Of a stretch of 64,000 nucleotides of DNA, positions 58,019 to 64,000 are shown one piece after another. Below the pieces are notes generated by a model that did not search any database, was not told the DNA's origin, and worked only from the letters and a program-made list of their open reading frames with translations. Position 1 is the first letter of the stretch; the number at the start of each line of letters is the position of its first letter. Source of the DNA: Ottowia sp. SB7-C50 (GTDB taxonomy: Bacteria > Pseudomonadota > Gammaproteobacteria > Burkholderiales > Burkholderiaceae_C); contig NZ_CP136995.1 of the NCBI RefSeq assembly GCF_033110285.1, positions 930,001 through 994,000 of the forward strand, written 5' to 3'. The translations under genes and the position numbers were made by a program.

Positions 58019-58990
58019 ATGAATTGGGATCGCAGGACTTTCCTCGCCACATCCGGCGTGGCGCTGATGGCGCCGGCATCGGCATGGGCACAGGCGTACC
58101 CGGCCAGGCCGGTCAAGATCGTGGTCGGCTATTCAGCCGGCGGCGCGGTGGACACCGTGGCGCGCGCCATCGGGCAGGCCATGTCGGCCAGCCTGGGGCA
58201 GCCCTTCGTCATCGAGAACAAGCCGGGCGCCGGCACCAACATCGCCGTCAAGTCGGTCATCGATGCGCCGCCCGATGGCTATACGCTGATGCTGGCGGCC
58301 AACGCGCTGGCGGCCAACATGGCGCTGTACAAGCCCATGCCCTTCGATGCCGAGCGTGACCTGGTGCCCGTGTCGCTGGTCGGCCGTGTGCCGGTGGTGA
58401 TTGCCGCCAACGCCGCCTCGCCGATCGACAGCCTGGCCAGGCTGATTGCCGAAGCCAAGGCCAAGCCGGGCGCGCTGGCCTATGCCACGCCGGGCAATGG
58501 CTCCACGCCGCACATGGCGGTGGAATTCTTCGAGCGGGCGGCCGGCATCTCGCTGCAGCACGTGCCGTATCGCGGCGGTTCGCAGGCGCTGACCGACGTG
58601 ATCGGCGGCCAGGTGCCGCTGGTGGCGGTCAACGCGCTGGAGGTGCAGCCGCATGCCAAGAGCGGCAAGCTCAAGGTGCTGGCGGCGCTCAGCCCCAACC
58701 GCACGCCGGTGTTCCCCGACGTGCCGACCATTGCCGAATCGGGCTACCCGGGCTTCGAGGCGTCGGTCTGGTACGGCCTGGTGGCGCCCGCGGCCACACC
58801 CAAGCCGGTGGTCGCGCAATTGCATGCGGCGGTGCAGAAGGCGATGCAGACCAGGGAAGTGCGCGACCGCATGACGGCCGTGGGCGGCGAAGTGCTGCCG
58901 GGCACGGCCGAACAGTTCGGCGCGCTCATTCGTTCCGAGCGCCAGCGCTACGACAAGCTGGTGCGCGAAGCCAACATCAACCCCGATTGA
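58019..58990 (+). CDS. Bug-family receptor in protocatechuate cluster
   Basis: 323 residues with a twin-arginine-like start (MNWDRRTFLATSGVALMAP) and AWA cleavage, then YPARPVKIVVGYSAGGAVDTVAR and VIENKPGAGTNIAVKSVIDA. Periplasmic receptor; its place between ligK and ligI suggests an aromatic or dicarboxylate ligand such as protocatechuate or 2-pyrone-4,6-dicarboxylate, which is inference. No TctAB permease genes are present. Confidence 0.9.
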   Translation: MNWDRRTFLATSGVALMAPASAWAQAYPARPVKIVVGYSAGGAVDTVARAIGQAMSASLGQPFVIENKPGAGTNIAVKSVIDAPPDGYTLMLAANALAANMALYKPMPFDAERDLVPVSLVGRVPVVIAANAASPIDSLARLIAEAKAKPGALAYATPGNGSTPHMAVEFFERAAGISLQHVPYRGGSQALTDVIGGQVPLVAVNALEVQPHAKSGKLKVLAALSPNRTPVFPDVPTIAESGYPGFEASVWYGLVAPAATPKPVVAQLHAAVQKAMQTREVRDRMTAVGGEVLPGTAEQFGALIRSERQRYDKLVREANINPD

Positions 58991-59004
58991 GAAAAGGCGC
59001 TGCC

Positions 59005-59946
59005 ATGAGCAAACCCACCACCGGCCCGTTCGAGAAAACCCCAGGCTGGCTCGACTGGTACGAAGGTCCTTCGAAGCCGCGCTTTCACCTGCCGCCTGGC
59101 AGCGTCGATGCGCACTGCCACGTGTTCGGCCCCGGGGCTGAATTTCCGTACGCACCCGAACGCAAATACACGCCGTGCGACGCGTCCAAGGCGCAGCTGT
59201 TTGCGCTGCGCGACCACCTGGGCTTTGCCCGCAACGTCATCGTGCAAGCCACCTGCCACGGCGCCGACAACCGGGCCATGGTCGATGCCTGCATCGCCAG
59301 CAACGGCAAGGCGCGTGGCGTGGCCACCGTCAGGCGCGACATCACCGACGCCGAGCTGCAGCGCCTGCACGCGGCCGGCGTGCGCGGCGTCCGCTTCAAC
59401 TTCGTCAAGCGGCTGGTCGACTTCACGCCGCGCGACGAGCTGATGGAGATCGCCCAGCGCATCCAGCCACTGGGCTGGCACGTGGTGATCTATTTCGAGG
59501 CCGTCGACCTGCCCGAGCTGTGGGACTTCTTCACCGCACTGCCCACCACGGTGGTGGTTGACCACATGGGCCGGCCCGACGTCAGCCAGCCGGTGGATGG
59601 CCCCGAATTCGAACTGTTCGTGAAATTCATGCGCGAACACCCCAACGTCTGGAGCAAGGTCAGCTGCCCCGAGCGCCTGTCGGTCAGCGGACCCAAGGCA
59701 TTGGAGGGCGAGCAGGCCGCCTACCGCGACGTGGTGCCGTTTGCCCGCCGCATTGTCGAGACCTTCCCCGACCGCGTGCTGTGGGGCACCGACTGGCCGC
59801 ACCCCAACCTGAAAGACCACATGCCCGACGACGGCCTGCTGGTCGACTTCATTCCGCACATCGCGCCCACGGCGGAGTTGCAACGCAAGCTGCTGGTGGA
59901 CAACCCGATGCGGCTCTACTGGCCCGACGAACAAGTTGCGCGCTGA
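59005..59946 (+). CDS. ligI: 2-pyrone-4,6-dicarboxylate hydrolase
   Basis: 313-residue amidohydrolase. Motif VDAHCHVFGPGAEFPY holds two metal-like histidines; DHMGRPDVSQ and RVLWGTDWPHPNLK are the family signatures. Opens the pyrone ring of PDC to 4-oxalomesaconate. ATG at 59005; an upstream start adds six residues. PmdD in Comamonas. Confidence 0.92.
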   Translation: MSKPTTGPFEKTPGWLDWYEGPSKPRFHLPPGSVDAHCHVFGPGAEFPYAPERKYTPCDASKAQLFALRDHLGFARNVIVQATCHGADNRAMVDACIASNGKARGVATVRRDITDAELQRLHAAGVRGVRFNFVKRLVDFTPRDELMEIAQRIQPLGWHVVIYFEAVDLPELWDFFTALPTTVVVDHMGRPDVSQPVDGPEFELFVKFMREHPNVWSKVSCPERLSVSGPKALEGEQAAYRDVVPFARRIVETFPDRVLWGTDWPHPNLKDHMPDDGLLVDFIPHIAPTAELQRKLLVDNPMRLYWPDEQVAR

Positions 59947-61401
<1,455 letters not shown>

Positions 61402-61409
61402 GAGAAATG

Positions 61410-61516
61410 CCGGACGCGAAGGACGCCAAGGATTCGCGAAGGACGCAAAAGGGGCAGCCAAGAATTTCTGGTTTTCTTTCGCGTCCTTCGCGTCACTTTT
61501 GCGTCCTTTGCGTCCG
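61410..61516. repeat. Inverted GGACGC-rich repeat between ligAB and ligC
   Basis: Left arm CCGGACGCGAAGGACGCCAA and on to GGACGCAAAAGG; right arm, read in reverse complement, CCGGACGCAAAGGACGCAAA and on. Arms of ~40 bases with a few mismatches and ~26 bases of loop, built from GGACGCnAA units. Fills the 154-base gap; in mRNA it would form a stable hairpin that may cause partial termination or protect the upstream message. Confidence 0.8.
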
Positions 61517-61555
61517 GCTGTTGATTGCAGCCTTTCCATCTCGACAAGGAACACC

Positions 61556-62527
61556 ATGACCCAACCCATCAACGTCGCGCTGGCCGGTGCCGGCGCCTTC
61601 GGCATCAAGCACCTGGACGGCATCAAGAACATCGACGGCGTCAAAGTTGTGTCGCTGATCAGCCGCGACCTGGAAAAGACCCAGGAGGTGGCCGACCAGT
61701 ACGGCATCGGTCACGTCACCACCGACCTGGCCGACAGCCTGAAGCTGCCGGGCCTGGACGCCGTCATCCTGTGCACGCCCACGCAGATGCACGCCGAGCA
61801 GACGATGCAATGCCTGCAGGCCGGCAAGCACGTGCAGGTCGAGATTCCGCTGGCCGATTCGCTGGCCGGCGCGCAGGCGGTCGTCGACCTGCAGAAGAAG
61901 ACCGGCCTGGTCGCCATGTGCGGCCACACCCGCCGCTTCAACCCCAGCCACCAGTACGTGCACAACCGCATCCTGCGGGGCGAGTTCAACATCCAGCAGA
62001 TGGATGTGCAGACCTACTTCTTCCGCCGCACCAACATGAACGCGCTGGGCCAGCCGCGCTCGTGGACCGACCACCTGCTGTGGCACCACGCCGCGCACAC
62101 GGTGGACCTGTTCGCCTACCAGTGCGGCTCGCCCATCGTCAAGGCCAACGCCGTGCAGGGGCCGATCCACAAGGACCTGGGCATCGCCATGGACATGAGC
62201 ATCCAGCTGCAGGCCGCCAACGGCGCCATCTGCACGCTGTCCCTCAGCTTCAACAACGACGGCCCGCTGGGCACCTTCTTTCGCTACATCGGCGACACGG
62301 CGACCTACATCGCCCGCTACGACGACCTGGTGCAGACGCACGCCAAGGGTCCGGAGACGGTGGTCGATGTGAGCAAGGTCGATGTGTCGATGAACGGCAT
62401 CGAGCTGCAGGACCGCGAGTTCTTTGCCGCCATCCGCGAAGGCCGCGAACCCAACAGCAGCGTGGCGCAGGTGCTGGCCTGCTACCAGGTGCTGCACGAC
62501 CTGGAGCAGCAGCTGAATGCTGCATAA
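61556..62527 (+). CDS. ligC: 4-carboxy-2-hydroxymuconate-6-semialdehyde dehydrogenase
   Basis: 323-residue Gfo/Idh/MocA-type oxidoreductase with Rossmann motif LAGAGAFGIKHLDGI and the EIPLADSLAGAQ catalytic segment; FNPSHQYVHNRI and SWTDHLLWHHAAHTVDLF follow. Converts the ring-cleavage product hemiacetal to PDC with NAD(P)+. ATG at 61556 preceded by ACAAGGA. The 4-oxalomesaconate tautomerase gene is not seen in the cluster. Confidence 0.93.
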   Translation: MTQPINVALAGAGAFGIKHLDGIKNIDGVKVVSLISRDLEKTQEVADQYGIGHVTTDLADSLKLPGLDAVILCTPTQMHAEQTMQCLQAGKHVQVEIPLADSLAGAQAVVDLQKKTGLVAMCGHTRRFNPSHQYVHNRILRGEFNIQQMDVQTYFFRRTNMNALGQPRSWTDHLLWHHAAHTVDLFAYQCGSPIVKANAVQGPIHKDLGIAMDMSIQLQAANGAICTLSLSFNNDGPLGTFFRYIGDTATYIARYDDLVQTHAKGPETVVDVSKVDVSMNGIELQDREFFAAIREGREPNSSVAQVLACYQVLHDLEQQLNAA

Positions 62528-62573
62528 ATGATAGCTGAATGCGCTTGTCCTGCAAGCGCCAGCGGCCAATTTA
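62519..62573 (-). repeat. Dispersed two-hairpin repeat after ligC
   Basis: Forward on the minus strand: TGGTAAATTGGCCGCTGGCG, CTTGCAGGACAAGCGCATTC, AGCTATCATTTATGCAGC. Overlaps the ligC stop codon and ends just before the next gene. Confidence 0.85.
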
Positions 62574-62583
62574 CCATTGAAAC

Positions 62584-63612
62584 ATGAAACAGCGCGCATT
62601 GGGTCCGTTCCAGGTCGGCGCCATCGGCCTGGGCTGCATGAACATCTGCCATGCCTATGGCACGCCCATTTCGGCCGACGAGGCCGAGCGCGTGCTGCGC
62701 GGCGCGCTCGATGCCGGCTGCACGCACTTCGAAACCGCCGCGCTGTACGGCTTCGGTGTCAGCGAATCGCTGGTGGGCCGCGTACTGGGTCCGCAGCGCA
62801 GCCGCTTCACCCTGGCCAGCAAATGCGGCATGACGGTGGAGGCAGGCGATGGCAGCGTGAAGCCCGGCCGCGTGATCGACGGGCGGCCCGAGTCGCTGCG
62901 CGCGACCTGCGAAGGCTCGCTGCGGCGCCTGAAGACCGACGTGATCGACCTGTACTACCTGCACCGCTGGGACAAGCAGGTGCCCATCGAAGACAGCGTG
63001 GGCGCGCTGTCCGACCTGGTGCGCGCGGGCAAGATCCGCACCATCGGCCTGTCCGAAGTGTCCGCGGCCACGCTGCGCCGGGCGCACGCGGTGCACCCCA
63101 TTGCTGCGCTGCAGACCGAATATTCGCTGTGGACGCGCAATCCCGAAATCGCCGTGCTGCAGGCCTGCCGCGACCTGGGCGTGAGCTTTGTCGCCTTCAG
63201 CCCGCTGGGGCGCGGCTTCCTGGCCGGCGCGTTGCCTGATGTGGCGGCGGTCGAGGCCCTGCCCGACAAGGACATCCGACGCCCCATGCCGCGCTTTGCG
63301 CCCGATCATCACGCGCGCAACCTGCCGCTGCTGGCGTCGTACCGTCAACTGGCCGACGAAGCCGGCTGCACGCCCGCGCAGCTGGCGCTCGCCTGGCTGC
63401 TGCACCAGAGCGACGACGTGCTGCCGATTCCGGGCACGCGCTCGCTCGCGCACGCCATCGAGAACTTCGGCGCCGCCGACGTCGCGCTCGACAGCGCCCT
63501 GCTGGCGCGGCTGGACGCGCTCATCAACCAGCGCACGGTCAGCGGCCATCGCTATGCCGAACAGGCCCGGCGCGAGGTCGACACCGAAGATTTCGGCGCC
63601 ACGCCCGGCTGA
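62584..63612 (+). CDS. Aldo/keto reductase
   Basis: 342 residues, TIM-barrel NADPH-dependent oxidoreductase. Catalytic tetrad candidates: Asp in the ALDAGCTHFETA segment, Tyr in ALYGFGVSESLVG, Lys in LASKCGMT, His in LYYLHRWDKQ. NADPH-binding residues lie in PIPGTRSLAHAIENF. The substrate is unknown; its place at the end of the protocatechuate cluster may be coincidental since a repeat separates it. Confidence 0.9.
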   Translation: MKQRALGPFQVGAIGLGCMNICHAYGTPISADEAERVLRGALDAGCTHFETAALYGFGVSESLVGRVLGPQRSRFTLASKCGMTVEAGDGSVKPGRVIDGRPESLRATCEGSLRRLKTDVIDLYYLHRWDKQVPIEDSVGALSDLVRAGKIRTIGLSEVSAATLRRAHAVHPIAALQTEYSLWTRNPEIAVLQACRDLGVSFVAFSPLGRGFLAGALPDVAAVEALPDKDIRRPMPRFAPDHHARNLPLLASYRQLADEAGCTPAQLALAWLLHQSDDVLPIPGTRSLAHAIENFGAADVALDSALLARLDALINQRTVSGHRYAEQARREVDTEDFGATPG

Positions 63613-63713
63613 AAAATAACGAAACAAACCGAGACCGCGCCGAGAAGACGCCGCGCCCTGCGGCCGGCACCATGACGGACATGTTCAACACGCTCACGAC
63701 AAGGAGCACCGTC

Positions 63714-64000
63714 ATGAAAACCTGGATCAAACGCACCCTCATCGGCCTGACCGGCGCCGTCATCGCGCTGGGCGGCGTGGCCGCCTGCGGCCACCGCATG
63801 CACCACGGCATGGGCAGCCACGCCACGCCCGAGCAGCAGGCCGAATGGCGCGGCAAGATGGTCGACCGCATCGCCGGCAAGCTGGACCTGGACGCCGCGC
63901 AAAAAGCCAAGCTTGCCACGCTGGGCGAAAAGCTGCACACGCAGCGCCTGGCCGTGCGCGGCGGCGCCGATCCGCGCGCCGACGTGCAGGCGCTGGTGTC
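63714..64000 (+). CDS. Spy/CpxP-like periplasmic protein (partial)
   Basis: N-terminal 95 residues; the gene runs off the window. Signal peptide with lipobox-like VAAC at the cleavage site, His/Met-rich HRMHHGMGSH, then helical charged sequence with KMVDRIAGKLDLDAAQKAKL, like the LTxxQ repeats of Spy/CpxP periplasmic chaperones responding to envelope or metal stress. AAGGAG precedes the ATG at 63714. Confidence 0.75.
   Translation, partial: MKTWIKRTLIGLTGAVIALGGVAACGHRMHHGMGSHATPEQQAEWRGKMVDRIAGKLDLDAAQKAKLATLGEKLHTQRLAVRGGADPRADVQALV

Noticed and set aside
61410..61516. Possible CRISPR-like repeat units (GGACGC...)
   Set aside because: Units are 9-10 bases, arranged as an inverted repeat with no spacers of regular length and no cas genes.

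Overview
The window is GC-rich chromosomal DNA with the gene content of a Comamonadaceae (Burkholderiales, Betaproteobacteria) genome. Pointers are the HrcA/CIRCE-controlled groESL and rpoH, a caa3-like ctaC-ctaD-ctaG-ctaE-SURF1-ctaA-ctaB cytochrome oxidase locus, two Bug-family solute receptors, a Comamonas-type protocatechuate 4,5-cleavage cluster, and a short dispersed repeat that I associate with this family. The genus cannot be fixed from the window alone. Nearly all coding capacity is housekeeping or metabolism; there is no prophage, transposase or CRISPR array.

Layout. 0-4 kb: ABC ATPase, transaldolase, phosphoglucose isomerase and a decayed fragment. 4-6.4 kb: groEL-groES with CIRCE operator, promoter and terminator. 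6.6 kb: tRNA-Arg(CCT). 6.7-13 kb: tamB-tamA outer-membrane assembly pair (tamA frameshifted). 13-20 kb: hemerythrin, patatin lipoprotein, a VWA/GNAT/MoxR group, a c4-type cytochrome, DUF1841 and an FFLEELY-type protein. 20-28.7 kb: a storage-lipid neighbourhood of lipase, two-domain fatty acyl-CoA reductase, phasin, patatin, TetR regulator, repeat protein, wax-ester synthase/DGAT and a PHA-system protein. 28.8-31.5 kb: pcaIJF (end of the beta-ketoadipate pathway). 31.5-32.1 kb: a HigBA-like toxin-antitoxin module. 32-41 kb: bestrophin, TRIC channel, TauE, a Kef-type K+ efflux antiporter and its flavoprotein (both frameshifted), orphan ParA, MaoC, TrmL, ComF and a BioC-like methyltransferase. 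41-51 kb: the cytochrome oxidase locus. 51-53.6 kb: Bug receptor and rpoH. 53.7-62.5 kb: LysR and the protocatechuate 4,5-cleavage genes. 62.6-64 kb: aldo/keto reductase and a Spy/CpxP-like lipoprotein cut by the window edge.

How parts work together. Protocatechuate enters through the AAHS transporter, is ring-opened by a single-chain LigA-LigB dioxygenase, oxidised by LigC to 2-pyrone-4,6-dicarboxylate, hydrolysed by LigI, hydrated by LigJ and cleaved by LigK to pyruvate and oxaloacetate. The heat-shock regulon is wired so that HrcA probably represses both groESL and the sigma-32 gene, because both carry a perfect 9-9-9 CIRCE element. The 20-28 kb block suggests that acyl-CoA can be reduced to fatty alcohol and esterified to wax ester beside PHA-granule genes.

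Most interesting signals. (1) A roughly 57-bp two-hairpin repeat occurs about 19 times in 64 kb, both between genes and inside coding sequences, where it is read in the frame that avoids stop codons. (2) One coding copy forms the linker of the LigA-LigB fusion. (3) Three genes (tamA, the Kef antiporter and its flavoprotein) each carry one extra base in a G/C run of 6-7. (4) The cytochrome oxidase subunit II has a cytochrome c and then an OmpA peptidoglycan-binding domain at its C-terminus.
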